Assembly: GCF_016861565.1 (NCBI RefSeq)
Contig: NZ_BOLK01000010.1
Span: forward strand, 41,332 to 105,331
DNA: 64,000 nucleotides
Direction: 5' to 3'
From: Secundilactobacillus yichangensis
GTDB taxonomy: Bacteria; Bacillota; Bacilli; Lactobacillales; Lactobacillaceae
Shown here: one piece after another, positions 8,573-16,619 of the stretch
Numbering within the stretch: position 1 is the stretch's first letter
Layout: every line of letters starts with the position of its first letter
The notes under the pieces: generated by a model
What the model was told of the DNA's origin: nothing
The model's input: the letters and a program-made list of their open reading frames with translations, nothing else
Databases searched by the model: none
Program-made: the position numbers and the translations under genes

Positions 8573-8836
8573 CTATTTCCTAGTACCACCAGGCTGCTTC
8601 GCATAAGGCAGTGTCATGCTCTTCCCGTTTGACTGAATATCCAGAAAATGATCCTGATCATGCCGCACGAAAGTAACGGGTGGCTGAACGCTGAGCTGAG
8701 CGTACTCACTGGTCAGTGAAACGAGCTCTTCGCCGCTAGCGGACAGCTGATACCCAATGCTATCGAAGAACAGTTTAATCTCTGCTTTTCGTTGCCGTAA
8801 GTGCAATTCTGCAACGTCGCCGATGAGCAATTGCAT
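8573..8836 (-). CDS. Hypothetical protein, 87 residues
   Basis: Unrecognised. The predicted protein (MQLLIGDVAELHLRQRK at the start) alternates hydrophobic and charged residues without membrane segments. The start follows GGGG by about nine bases and lies one base after the previous gene's stop. It is third in a tight three-gene minus-strand unit (9429 to 8573). Confidence 0.6.
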   Translation of the reverse strand: MQLLIGDVAELHLRQRKAEIKLFFDSIGYQLSASGEELVSLTSEYAQLSVQPPVTFVRHDQDHFLDIQSNGKSMTLPYAKQPGGTRK

Positions 8837-8837
8837 G

Positions 8838-9233
8838 TTATTCAATCCCCTTTTCTGGTGACTTATCTTCAATGTAGTCAATTGCTTCTAATAGATGATC
8901 TTTAAACCCTATCAAATCGTAATACGCCATGGACTTCGACGGGATGGAGACAATCTGGCTTGATAAATTCAGCAACACCTGCAAATAACGCCGGTGCAGC
9001 CGCTGAGACGCCATTGGTTCACGCCTGGACAGCTTCTGATTTGCCTGATAACTGTCCCGAATTGCCAGCCGCAACCGGCGATTTTCCTGAATGACGGCTT
9101 CAAAGTCGCTCTGCTTGCGCACCGCTTCTTCCACGTAAGTGATCTGCCAGTGCCATTGCTGCAGCTGAATCAAAATTGCCTGCTTGGCGCTTTGGTAATC
9201 ACTGAAATCAACCTTACTTTTTTCGGTTGGCAA
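8838..9233 (-). CDS. Hypothetical helical protein, about 131 residues
   Basis: Unrecognised. The product is rich in Gln, Arg and Leu, with a likely coiled-coil stretch around VEEAVRKQSDFEAVIQENRR. The longest frame begins at an ATG at 9296 deep inside the previous gene without a ribosome binding site; a TTG at 9233 preceded by AAAGGGAA is the more likely start, overlapping the previous gene by 20 bases. Translational coupling in the three-gene unit is likely. The start remains uncertain. Confidence 0.5.
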   Translation of the reverse strand: MPTEKSKVDFSDYQSAKQAILIQLQQWHWQITYVEEAVRKQSDFEAVIQENRRLRLAIRDSYQANQKLSRREPMASQRLHRRYLQVLLNLSSQIVSIPSKSMAYYDLIGFKDHLLEAIDYIEDKSPEKGIE

Positions 9234-9429
9234 GAGCTTGCTTTCCCTTTTCCGTGAGCCCGTTAATGTACGGCTCAGCGTCAATATAACCAGCATCGAT
9301 CAGGGGCTGCGGATCACCGCCAATCACGTTGTCACAGTAGTCCACAAAGTGCCGTGGACTGGTTCCAGGCTCCACCTTACCCGAAGCGATTGCATCTAAA
9401 ATATTATAATCTGTATCCGTTAATTCCAT
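9214..9429 (-). CDS. Small winged-helix-like protein, 71 residues
   Basis: The protein begins MELTDTDYNILDAIASG and ends in GLTEKGKQALANRKK. The last part resembles the wing of MarR-like winged helices (LTxKG), so it may bind DNA, but it is short and I cannot assign a family. ATG at 9429 has GGAGGA about eight bases upstream. It is first in a unit with two unknown genes. Confidence 0.55.
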   Translation of the reverse strand: MELTDTDYNILDAIASGKVEPGTSPRHFVDYCDNVIGGDPQPLIDAGYIDAEPYINGLTEKGKQALANRKK

Positions 9430-9500
9430 GATAGATTCCTCCAATTAATTTTAAACCGAGAATAGTCTTGTTCCGGGTGTTTCGCAAGCATTTACACACA

Positions 9501-9538
9501 AAACGCATGTTGCAGCAATTTTACTGCAACATGCGTTT
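9501..9538. terminator. Terminator after the Rgg-like regulator gene
   Basis: A perfect 15-bp stem (9501-9515 with 9524-9538) with an 8-base loop begins 3 bases past the stop of the minus-strand regulator gene. The T run on either strand is short (TTTT). Confidence 0.75.
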
Positions 9539-9540
9539 TA

Positions 9541-10449
9541 TTACGGCGTTAAATCAGCCAAAGATTCGCCCTTTTCGTAACGGGTATTCAAAGCGGCTGC
9601 CTTAACTTCAATCACTTGATTATCGTTGATGCGGGCAAAAGCCAGCACCTCGTTGATCAAACGGTCAACGACTTCTTTATCCTGTTTTTCTTCAATGGCG
9701 TTTTTCGCAGCCAGAAACTTCAGCCGTGGCAAGAAGTAGGTCACGTGGTGTTCCGCACACATGTCCACACCTTTAGCCACCAGTTTTTCACTAGCTTTTA
9801 GCTGGCCAACCGAATTATAGTAACTAGCCGTGAAGAAAATCATGGTCAGCAACCGCAAATAGTTGTCACCCACTCGGTTAAAGTACAGTTGTTCGTCCTT
9901 CAGCACGTTGCGGATAAACGAATGAACTTTTTTGAAGTAAAAGTTAGCACGGTCCGTCTGCTGCAGCCGGTTATACATCACACCGGAGCCAACGTAGACC
10001 AACTGGGTGAAGATGGTTTCGTGGGACTCGTCTAAATCATTTAAGATTTGCGAAAAGTCGTACAAAACCTCTTCCGGCGGCTGATTGATCAGTGCCCCCA
10101 TGAAACCCCGCAGGTAGTAGAACTGCATCTTTAACAGAATCGAATCCAACTGCTGCTCATCGATAGCAGAGAGGCCCTTCAAAACCCGTTGATAATTTTC
10201 CATAATAAGTTCCCGCTCAAGTGAATCCAAATCCACCTTGAGCTGGTTGGCACTGACTTTATTCGATTCGTTCAAGTCATCAATGGTGAGTCCGATCCGC
10301 GCGCAGAGCTTTGATAGAATCTTCAGCGATGGCACGTGACCGCCACTTTCAAATTTACTCAGCGTTGATTGGGTGCAGATGCCCTCACACATTCTGACTT
10401 GCGAAATATGCAGCGATTTACGTCGCTCAACAAATTTTGCGATATCCAT
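9541..10449 (-). CDS. Rgg/MutR-type transcriptional regulator
   Basis: This 302-residue protein has an N-terminal HTH_XRE domain (QVRMCEGICTQSTLSKFESG, residues ~17-36) and an all-helical C-terminal region of TPR-like repeats. This is the architecture of the Rgg/GadR/MutR regulators, many of which respond to short peptides. No peptide pheromone gene could be seen next to it. ATG at 10449 is preferred over a TTG three codons earlier. Target genes are unknown. Confidence 0.78.
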   Translation of the reverse strand: MDIAKFVERRKSLHISQVRMCEGICTQSTLSKFESGGHVPSLKILSKLCARIGLTIDDLNESNKVSANQLKVDLDSLERELIMENYQRVLKGLSAIDEQQLDSILLKMQFYYLRGFMGALINQPPEEVLYDFSQILNDLDESHETIFTQLVYVGSGVMYNRLQQTDRANFYFKKVHSFIRNVLKDEQLYFNRVGDNYLRLLTMIFFTASYYNSVGQLKASEKLVAKGVDMCAEHHVTYFLPRLKFLAAKNAIEEKQDKEVVDRLINEVLAFARINDNQVIEVKAAALNTRYEKGESLADLTP

Positions 10450-10473
10450 TGAAATCAACCCTATTCTTATTGT

Positions 10474-10806
10474 TTAACCGTGAATGCCTAATGCGACCTT
10501 CGCAAACCGGCTCATCCGGTCAATGCTCCATGCCGGCTCCCAAACCAGATTAATATCACAGCTTTCCACACCGTCAACTGAGGTAACCGCTTCGGTAATT
10601 GAATCGTTCAGTAGATTGCCCAGTGGACAGCCCATGGTGGTTAAGGTCATGGTGATCACACAGTGGCCCTTCTCATCAACCTTGATATCATAGATCAAAC
10701 CGAGATTGACCATATCGATGCCTAATTCTGGGTCGATTACATCTTCCAGTGCTGCCATGACTTTGTTTTCAAGTGGTGAAAATTCCTTTTCAGCTTCTTC
10801 AGACAT
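10474..10806 (-). CDS. MIP18/SufT-family iron-sulfur assembly factor
   Basis: This 110-residue DUF59 protein has the signatures DPELGIDMVNLGLIYD and TMGCPLG. The invariant Cys in the latter is present (near residue 65). Members (SufT, PaaD-like) assist maturation of [4Fe-4S] proteins. GAGGAGG lies nine bases before the ATG at 10806; the longer frame has no such site. Iron-sulfur client candidates in this window include the large dehydratase activase at 31130-35464, but no direct link is shown. Confidence 0.88.
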   Translation of the reverse strand: MSEEAEKEFSPLENKVMAALEDVIDPELGIDMVNLGLIYDIKVDEKGHCVITMTLTTMGCPLGNLLNDSITEAVTSVDGVESCDINLVWEPAWSIDRMSRFAKVALGIHG

Positions 10807-10983
10807 ATGCAATACCTCCTCATGATCGTAGAACGGGCTTGCTCTGCCAGTGATAGCGATTACTGCAGGCGTGTCAATCAATCATTCTTCTGACTTAAAT
10901 CATACCATAATTACGACAAAATAATGAGGGTTCTGAGTGAAAATTAGTGATATCCCGTAGTCCTAAAACAGCCTGGAAATAGT

Positions 10984-11030
10984 CGACCAGCCAGATTTAC
11001 GGTCAAAGTAAACCGCAACCTGGCTGGTCG
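10984..11030. terminator. Hairpin after the polyprenyl synthase gene
   Basis: An 11-bp perfect stem (10984-10994 with 11020-11030) with a 25-base loop starts 11 bases past the minus-strand stop. The T tract after it on the minus strand is poor, so termination is possible but not certain. Confidence 0.5.
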
Positions 11031-11040
11031 TTTGTTAACA

Positions 11041-12018
11041 CTATTCGTCTCGTTTTAACAGCATGGCAGTCAAAGTTCTTAAATCGGCTTTGACTGGCTG
11101 TTCAGGCAATCGATCAATCAAGTCCAATGCTTCCTGGGTCAGCTTGCTGGCCTCCAACTGGGCCTTTGCGACTCCTTGATACCGCGCTACCAGCTGCTGA
11201 ACTGTCTGCAGATCAGCAGCGGTCATCTGTGCTTTCTTATTAAGGTACGGCTTAAACGCGCTTCTGGCATCCTTCATCGCCAAAATCAACGGTAAAGAAT
11301 ACACGCCGGATTTGAGATCTTCTAGTACCGGCTTCTGGGTCTTTTGCGACTGACCATTGTAATCAAGAATGTCATCTAGAATTTGATAGGCCTTTCCAAT
11401 GGTCATCCCGATTTGCCCCGCTAACGCTATAACCTGATCGTCACTGTGACTAAGAACTGCCCCCTGCCGGCAGCTGAGCCAAAACAGTTCGGCGGTTTTG
11501 CCACTGATTTCCCGGAAATAATCGTCCTCAGTAACGTTGCGCTTATAGTTCAGTTTCATTTGTTCCAGTTCACCCACCAAAATTTCACGCATGCTTTGGA
11601 TGTTTAACTGCAGTTCAGCCATGTCATGAGTGGTTTTCAGGACTTCTTTGAAGTAAATGGTGAAGAGGTAATCACCCGCGTAGATGGCGTTACGGGAACC
11701 GTAAAGCGTATGGATGGTCGTCACACCGCGGCGCAGCGGTGACTGGTCAATAACGTCATCATGAATCAGCGTTGCAACGTGCAGTAACTCCAAAGCGGCT
11801 GCTCCTGCCCGCAGCACGTCATCATCATGCTGATCGCCGAATTCACTGAACAGGTAGAAGAAGCCAGGCCGCAATAGTTTACCACCCGACTGCAGCAACG
11901 CTAATATTTGATCGTGAATGGGTTGATTTGGCAATTTGACTGCTTCCACGATGTACGGCTGAAGCGCTTTTAATTCCGTCTCAACTTGTGGAAATTGACG
12001 CCAAAGCTTGTGAACCAT
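11041..12018 (-). CDS. Trans-polyprenyl diphosphate synthase (heptaprenyl synthase component II-like)
   Basis: This 325-residue enzyme has the first aspartate-rich motif IHDDVIDQSPLRRG (near residue 88) and the second, DDILD (near residue 215), plus GGKLLRPG. It elongates allylic diphosphates with isopentenyl diphosphate to a long all-trans chain, normally for quinone side chains. No component I gene or menaquinone genes are nearby, so the end product is unknown. Confidence 0.88.
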   Translation of the reverse strand: MVHKLWRQFPQVETELKALQPYIVEAVKLPNQPIHDQILALLQSGGKLLRPGFFYLFSEFGDQHDDDVLRAGAAALELLHVATLIHDDVIDQSPLRRGVTTIHTLYGSRNAIYAGDYLFTIYFKEVLKTTHDMAELQLNIQSMREILVGELEQMKLNYKRNVTEDDYFREISGKTAELFWLSCRQGAVLSHSDDQVIALAGQIGMTIGKAYQILDDILDYNGQSQKTQKPVLEDLKSGVYSLPLILAMKDARSAFKPYLNKKAQMTAADLQTVQQLVARYQGVAKAQLEASKLTQEALDLIDRLPEQPVKADLRTLTAMLLKRDE

Positions 12019-12151
12019 GTGTTGCCACTCCCCTGCTTAAAATTACTCGTACTCCTGACGGGCGAATTATCCCGCTAAAATACCGCTTTAATCATGTTAC
12101 CACATGATTGAGAAGGAATGAATCATTAGCTTCCAATTCGAACGATAAAAG

Positions 12152-12180
12152 ACCCGTTTAAGTTTGCCGCTTAAACGAGC
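12152..12180 (-). terminator. Terminator after the 116-residue gene
   Basis: On the minus strand, CTCGTTTAAG and CTTAAACGGG pair around GCGGCAAA and are followed by TCTTTTAT. Confidence 0.7.
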
Positions 12181-12194
12181 CTCAATAATAACGT

Positions 12195-12545
12195 TTACGC
12201 TGAAAGTGCCTTGATCTGATCTAACACACTTAACAACTGTTTTTCTGCCTGCTCATAGTCATCAATTTGATCACCAAACTGCTGGTTGAACCCATCCAGG
12301 CCGCCGGCAACAAAGGCATATTCGTACTGATAAACTTTCTGATAGGCAGCCGTCAGCTCAGCTAGTAATTCCAGTTGTGCTGGATCAGCCAGTTGCAGCG
12401 CAAACTGAATCATCCGCAGATCCGTGTACCCTAATTCGAACTGAATCGCCCAGGCACGTATAAAGGCGTGCTGAGCTTGAATATGCAAAAAATGATGTTC
12501 CGTATTCCAAGCTAACCGTGCAATTGAATCGTCGATTTTTAACAT
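12195..12545 (-). CDS. Hypothetical helical protein, 116 residues
   Basis: Unrecognised. It is predicted all-helical and acidic, rich in Gln, Ala and aromatic residues (for example EHHFLHIQAQHAFIRAW), with no membrane helix. GGAGGAG lies seven bases before ATG 12545. It is flanked by its own terminator and appears monocistronic. Confidence 0.6.
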   Translation of the reverse strand: MLKIDDSIARLAWNTEHHFLHIQAQHAFIRAWAIQFELGYTDLRMIQFALQLADPAQLELLAELTAAYQKVYQYEYAFVAGGLDGFNQQFGDQIDDYEQAEKQLLSVLDQIKALSA

Positions 12546-12631
12546 GTTCACTCCTCCAAAGAATGTGGCATTGGTTTAACAACGCCTAAAAAATACTCAA
12601 TTTGGCGGACAGAAGCAACTAACTGCACTTA

Positions 12632-13189
12632 CTATTTTTCCGGTCCCAGATGACGTAAAGCGTGAGCGCGATCCAACAGTTTAAAAATACTGTGAACTAA
12701 CACCGCACCAAAAAAGATAACGGAAAGCAGCCGGACTGCGAATAACGCGATGATCATCCAGATGGTGTAGTGGGTGTACCCCAGCTTAAAGACTTCATAG
12801 GTGAATGCCACAATGGTGGTCGTTAGTGCTGAAGTCAGGAGGCTTACCCAGCCCCAGTTCTTGTAACGCCAAACAGCGAAGCCAAGTTCACTGCCGACTC
12901 CCTGCACGATACCGGAAAGCAGCGCGGCAATCCCGAAGGTCCCGCCAAACACCACCTCGGCAGCTGCACCTAATACTTCACCAACGATTGCGGCTCCCGG
13001 AATCCGGGTTAAGTAAATTGCTAATGGGCCAGCCATAATCCAAAGACCGAATAAAATTTCGTTAGCAAACGGGCCAACAGCCACTGACAGCACGTTGTAC
13101 AAGTAATCAGTGCCCACAAAAATAGCACCAAAGATCAGTGCAATCATAGTTATTAAAATAATATCCTGGAGATGAAATTGTTTTTTCAT
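12632..13189 (-). CDS. ykoE: YkoE-type ECF transporter S component (thiamin/HMP), copy 1
   Basis: This 185-residue integral membrane protein has five to six hydrophobic segments and the family signature around GPLAIYLTRIPGAAIVGEVL. YkoE is the substrate-binding component of an energy-coupling-factor transporter for thiamin or its pyrimidine moiety; the shared ECF ATPases are not in this window. It lies downstream of an M20 amidohydrolase and under the TPP riboswitch at 14580-14668. The start is ATG 13189, eight bases after AAAGGA. A close paralogue lies at 14758-15315. Confidence 0.88.
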   Translation of the reverse strand: MKKQFHLQDIILITMIALIFGAIFVGTDYLYNVLSVAVGPFANEILFGLWIMAGPLAIYLTRIPGAAIVGEVLGAAAEVVFGGTFGIAALLSGIVQGVGSELGFAVWRYKNWGWVSLLTSALTTTIVAFTYEVFKLGYTHYTIWMIIALFAVRLLSVIFFGAVLVHSIFKLLDRAHALRHLGPEK

Positions 13190-13206
13190 TGGAAAAGATC
13201 CTTTCA

Positions 13207-14481
13207 TTATTTAGGCTGAGCGCACCAGTTCAGTACGAAATCAGCGATGATTTTAGTGTAGTCCAGCAACTGAGACATCCGGACCATTTCGTTGTCGCTA
13301 TGCGCCTGTTCCATTTCGCCGGGGCCGTACGTTACTGCTGGAATGTGGTAAAAATCAAACCAGCCACCGTCCGATACGGATGTGGACATATTGATGGCGG
13401 GCTGTACTCCCAGCTGGCGTTGATGGCTCTGTTTCAGCAGCAGCACTGCCGGTAATGTCTTATCGATAGCCAGTGGCGGAAAAATTTCTCCCTTATCTAC
13501 CAGCATGGAATCACCGCCCCAGCTAAAGGTCGGCAACATATCCTTTAACCAGGGGTCCGCCTTGGCCGCTGCTGTGACGGCTGCCTCAATCTCATGCGTC
13601 ACGCCATCGATGGTTTCGTCCGGGTAAAAATGAACCGTGATCCACAATCGGCACTCGTTGGCCACGAACGCCGGGTGAATCCCGCCTTCAATATATGCTG
13701 GATTGATGGTATTCGTCCCTGCTGGAAAGCCCGGGTACTGCTTGGTAACCGCCCAATAATGCTCCAGCTTTTGCAAAGCTTCAATCACCACGGGCATTTT
13801 TTCAACCATACTGGCCGCCTTCAAACCGCCGCCAGCCCGCATCATATTCACGCGGTTGCCGTCGTGATACGTGTGGGGGCTTTTCAGTGTGATCCAGCCG
13901 GTCACTACGCCGCCTTGGCCTTGAAACGCCAGGTTACTGGTATCGCCAACCACCGCGAAATCGGCTGTCTCGCCCTGTGCCAATAAAGTTTTGGTGCCAG
14001 CTTCACCGGCTTCTTCACCGACTACCGACTGAAACAATAAGTCCCCCGGCAAATGAATATCTAACTGTTTTAATAACTGAAAGAGGTACAGAAAACACGC
14101 AACTGCCCCCTTCATGTCGCTGACGCCACGACCATATAGCTGATCATCTTGCTGAACTAATTGAAACGGGTCCGTTGCCCATTTATCCAAATCAGTCAGC
14201 GCCGCCACGTCTACGTGGCCGTTTAACAACAAACTACGATGATTAATGGCGTCCGCGCCAGTTAATTTTCCAGAAACCAGCGCATCCTGCTCATAAAATG
14301 GTTGCTGCTTAGCTGCAAACCCCGCCTGTTCCATCTGCTGTTTCACATACGCCTGAATGTCAGCCGTGTTCCTAGCCGGCGGTGAAACCGTCTGAAACGC
14401 CACCAGCTGCTGCAAAATTGCCAGCAGACTCGACTTCTGCTCATCGATTGCCCGTTGCAATCGCTGCCGTATATCCGTCAT
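13207..14481 (-). CDS. M20 amidohydrolase, likely YlmB-like formylaminopyrimidine deformylase
   Basis: This 424-residue member of the ArgE/DapE/M20 metallohydrolases has the zinc motifs LNGHVDVAAL, GRGVSDMKG and VGEEAGEAGT (catalytic Glu), and a lid domain. It is transcribed behind a TPP riboswitch and directly before ykoE. In Bacillus the M20 enzyme YlmB is TPP-regulated and hydrolyses N-formyl-aminopyrimidine from degraded thiamin so the pyrimidine can be reused. That role is inferred from the regulation and neighbour; a peptidase or deacetylase role cannot be excluded. ATG at 14481 follows GAAGGG; three in-frame ATGs upstream lack a good site. Confidence 0.8.
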   Translation of the reverse strand: MTDIRQRLQRAIDEQKSSLLAILQQLVAFQTVSPPARNTADIQAYVKQQMEQAGFAAKQQPFYEQDALVSGKLTGADAINHRSLLLNGHVDVAALTDLDKWATDPFQLVQQDDQLYGRGVSDMKGAVACFLYLFQLLKQLDIHLPGDLLFQSVVGEEAGEAGTKTLLAQGETADFAVVGDTSNLAFQGQGGVVTGWITLKSPHTYHDGNRVNMMRAGGGLKAASMVEKMPVVIEALQKLEHYWAVTKQYPGFPAGTNTINPAYIEGGIHPAFVANECRLWITVHFYPDETIDGVTHEIEAAVTAAAKADPWLKDMLPTFSWGGDSMLVDKGEIFPPLAIDKTLPAVLLLKQSHQRQLGVQPAINMSTSVSDGGWFDFYHIPAVTYGPGEMEQAHSDNEMVRMSQLLDYTKIIADFVLNWCAQPK

Positions 14482-14527
14482 TGCTTCATATCCCTTCATG
14501 GTTAACTCAGCCATGAACCTGGGGAAA

Positions 14528-14560
14528 TAAAAAAGACTCTCGAAGCTAGACTTCGAGAGT
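14528..14560 (-). terminator. Expression-platform terminator of TPP riboswitch 1
   Basis: On the minus strand a 10-bp stem (14551-14560 with 14536-14545) is followed by TCTTTTTT. It sits just downstream of the TPP aptamer and before the amidohydrolase start, as expected for premature termination when TPP is bound. Confidence 0.85.
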
Positions 14561-14579
14561 TTTATTGTGCACACGTTCA

Positions 14580-14668
14580 ATCAGCTTTCCTACGTGAGTC
14601 CTAACTCTCAGGTTCAAAGGGTCTGGCAATTGCCATCTCAGCTCAATAAGAGCACCCCTAGCTTGTGT
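14580..14668 (-). promoter_or_regulatory. TPP riboswitch (THI element), copy 1
   Basis: The minus strand reads AGGGGTGC, then GAGCTGAGATGGC, then AGACCCTTTGAACCTGA, then ACGTAGGAAAGCT. The conserved pyrimidine-sensor (CTGAGA) and pyrophosphate-sensor (ACCCTTTGAACCTGA) segments of the TPP aptamer are all present. It controls the M20 amidohydrolase and ykoE copy 1. Confidence 0.95.
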
Positions 14669-14721
14669 ACTTATCATGTCATAATTGGTTGATTAATGCA
14701 AGTATTTACGCCAAAATGCTC

Positions 14722-14748
14722 AAAAAGAAACCGTCTCAATAGACGGCT
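14722..14748 (-). terminator. Terminator after ykoE copy 2
   Basis: On the minus strand CCGTCT and AGACGG pair around ATTG and are followed by TTTCTTTTTG. It separates ykoE copy 2 from the next TPP-regulated unit. Confidence 0.8.
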
Positions 14749-14757
14749 CCTTAACGC

Positions 14758-15315
14758 TTATTTTTCTGGTCCCAGATGACGTAAAGCATGAGCACGGTTC
14801 AATAGTGCAAAGATACTGTGAACCAGAATTGCCCCGAAGAAAATGATGGAAATCAACCGAACAGAAAAGAGTGCGGCAAGCATCCCAATCGAGTAGCGTG
14901 CATAACCTAATCTAAAGAGATCGTATGCAAAAGCAACAATTGTCGTCGTTACGGCTGAGGCTAGCAAACTGCTCCAGCCCCAGTTTTTATAGCGCCAAGC
15001 AGCAAAACCAAGTTCAGTCCCAGCACCCTGAATAATTCCTGAAAACAGTATCGAAATACCAAAGGTTCCGCCGAATAGCACTTCCGCAATTGCACCTAGC
15101 ACTTCACCAACAATTGCAGCCCCCGGAATCCGAGTTAAATAAATTGCTAACGGACCAGCCATGATCCAAATACCGTATAAAATTTCGTTAGCAAACGGTC
15201 CAACTGCTAATGATAGCACGTTGTACAAGTAATCAGTTCCCACAAAAATAGCACCAAAGATTAACGCAATAATCGTAATTAAAATAATGTCTTGAATATG
15301 AAAATGCTTTTTCAT
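14758..15315 (-). CDS. ykoE: YkoE-type ECF transporter S component, copy 2
   Basis: This 185-residue paralogue is the same length as copy 1 and highly similar throughout; most differences are conservative (for example KKHFHIQD versus KKQFHLQD). The ends are nearly identical (HALRHLGPEK). It is expressed behind its own TPP riboswitch (15561-15645) and a decayed remnant of the amidohydrolase gene. The start ATG follows GAAAGGA. Retention of both copies with purely synonymous or mild changes suggests both are functional. Confidence 0.88.
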   Translation of the reverse strand: MKKHFHIQDIILITIIALIFGAIFVGTDYLYNVLSLAVGPFANEILYGIWIMAGPLAIYLTRIPGAAIVGEVLGAIAEVLFGGTFGISILFSGIIQGAGTELGFAAWRYKNWGWSSLLASAVTTTIVAFAYDLFRLGYARYSIGMLAALFSVRLISIIFFGAILVHSIFALLNRAHALRHLGPEK

Positions 15316-15325
15316 TGTTAGAATC

Positions 15326-15496
15326 CTTTCATGATTTAGACTATGAACACCACGTCAACATGAATTCAGACCAAATTGTAAAGCAGCCACCTCCCTGTTC
15401 ACCTGCCATTCCAACTGCTAATCATCGCTTACTTGCTTTATTTGCTATCATATATCCGCTAACGATTTCATGTCCCTTCTTAGTGAACTCAGCCAT
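15326..15496 (-). pseudogene. Remnant of a second M20 amidohydrolase gene
   Basis: Reading the minus strand from 15496, ATGGCTGAGTT, AAGAAGGGACATGAA and GCGGATATA follow the same order as the translation-start region of the intact gene at 14520-14440, but the start codon is lost and stops occur at once. The last ~60 bases before ykoE copy 2 resemble the 3' end of the intact gene (ending in AATCATGAAAGG). About 1.2 kb between them is absent. This is a deletion scar of a duplicated gene. Confidence 0.7.
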
Positions 15497-15510
15497 AAAC
15501 CTGGGTAAGA

Positions 15511-15540
15511 AAAAAGCTCTCAAAGCTAGGCTTCGAGGGC
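15511..15540 (-). terminator. Expression-platform terminator of TPP riboswitch 2
   Basis: On the minus strand GCCCTCGAAG pairs with CTTTGAGAGC (with G-T pairs) and is followed by TTTTTTC. It corresponds in position to the terminator of riboswitch 1. Confidence 0.8.
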
Positions 15541-15560
15541 TCTGTTGTGCACACATTCAA

Positions 15561-15645
15561 TCAGCTTCCCTACATAAGTACTAACTCTCAGGTTCAAAGG
15601 GTCTGGCAATGGCCATCTCAGCTCAAAAAGCACCCCCAGCTTGTA
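15561..15645 (-). promoter_or_regulatory. TPP riboswitch (THI element), copy 2
   Basis: The minus strand has GGGGGTGC, GAGCTGAGATGGC, AGACCCTTTGAACCTGAGAG and TAGGGAAGCT. It is a close copy of the aptamer at 14580-14668 and controls ykoE copy 2. Confidence 0.95.
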
Positions 15646-15728
15646 TGCTCATCATGTCACAATTAGTTGATTAATGCAAGTATCCGTCCAAAATAACTCA
15701 AAAAGAAATCGTGCTGTAAGTCTAACTC

Positions 15729-16619
15729 CTACTTTTCCAGCCAACGCGCGATACTTGGCCAGCTATCCGTAGTCACAATCATCCGTGGTGCCAGTCGCAA
15801 ACTGTTCTCACTGGTGACAATACCGTTATTCAACGTGTAAATCACCCGCAGTCGGAACTGGTGAACCAGAAAGTTCTGGACCAGCGGCGTACCGCTACCG
15901 TAAGGATAAGTAAAGATTGGCGTTGTGTGCCCGGTCTTTTCTTTCATCACTCTTTGACTGGTAGCGTAGTCCCGAGTGAATTTCGGGTAGTTCCGTTTCA
16001 AATTAAAAGCGGGCGTGCCCTTAACCAAGTAGTGCATGTAATTGGTGTGAACACCAAGTTCCATTTTACCATTCTCTGAGTGGTACAGTTTCATGATCTG
16101 AGGCCAAGTGGCCAGCTGCTCACCACCGATGTATTGGCCGGTAGAACCAGTGATAATGGAGGCTGTAAATGGGTAGTCATACTGTTTCATGACGGGAGCG
16201 GCATTTTCAACCATCGTCCGGTCAATGTCGTCAAACGTTAACACCACGTATTTACCATGAATCGGTTGGTTATTTTTCAACATGTTTACCATTTGCGCCG
16301 TTGAAATCACCCTAATATGATGCTGATGCAAGAAGCGCATCTGTTTTCTAAATGCAGAAACGTTCACATTGTAGACGTGCAGCTGATTGTTGGGCGTTAG
16401 TGCTTCAACGGTTTTAACCATCTTATCATCGTCGTTTAAAATCCGGTGGTAGCAAAGCACCATGATACCGTTCTTGGTTTTGGCGTCATTGCTTGCTAGC
16501 GCATAGTTTTCCCGGGTACCCACTTCGAACTTAACACTCTTGCGAACGTTAACGGCGATCAAACCAACGAACACCACGATAATGATGCTTAACACCCATT
16601 TACGCATTGTCTTTGTCAT
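15729..16619 (-). CDS. Membrane-anchored polysaccharide deacetylase (IcaB/PgaB-like)
   Basis: This 296-residue protein has an N-terminal membrane segment (residues ~8-25) acting as anchor, then a NodB-type deacetylase domain: VLCYHRI, LTFDDIDRT with the catalytic/metal Asp pair, GVHTNYMH and FTYPYGSG. It is expected to remove some N-acetyl groups from poly-N-acetylglucosamine on the outer face of the membrane. It overlaps the previous gene by 20 bases and is last in the pgaC-pgaD-pgaB unit. The active-site pattern is TFDDID rather than the common TFDDGY. Confidence 0.85.
   Translation of the reverse strand: MTKTMRKWVLSIIIVVFVGLIAVNVRKSVKFEVGTRENYALASNDAKTKNGIMVLCYHRILNDDDKMVKTVEALTPNNQLHVYNVNVSAFRKQMRFLHQHHIRVISTAQMVNMLKNNQPIHGKYVVLTFDDIDRTMVENAAPVMKQYDYPFTASIITGSTGQYIGGEQLATWPQIMKLYHSENGKMELGVHTNYMHYLVKGTPAFNLKRNYPKFTRDYATSQRVMKEKTGHTTPIFTYPYGSGTPLVQNFLVHQFRLRVIYTLNNGIVTSENSLRLAPRMIVTTDSWPSIARWLEK

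Noticed and set aside
15315..15584. 89-codon plus-strand frame
   Set aside because: It lies across the amidohydrolase remnant and the riboswitch terminator on the other strand and has no start signals.
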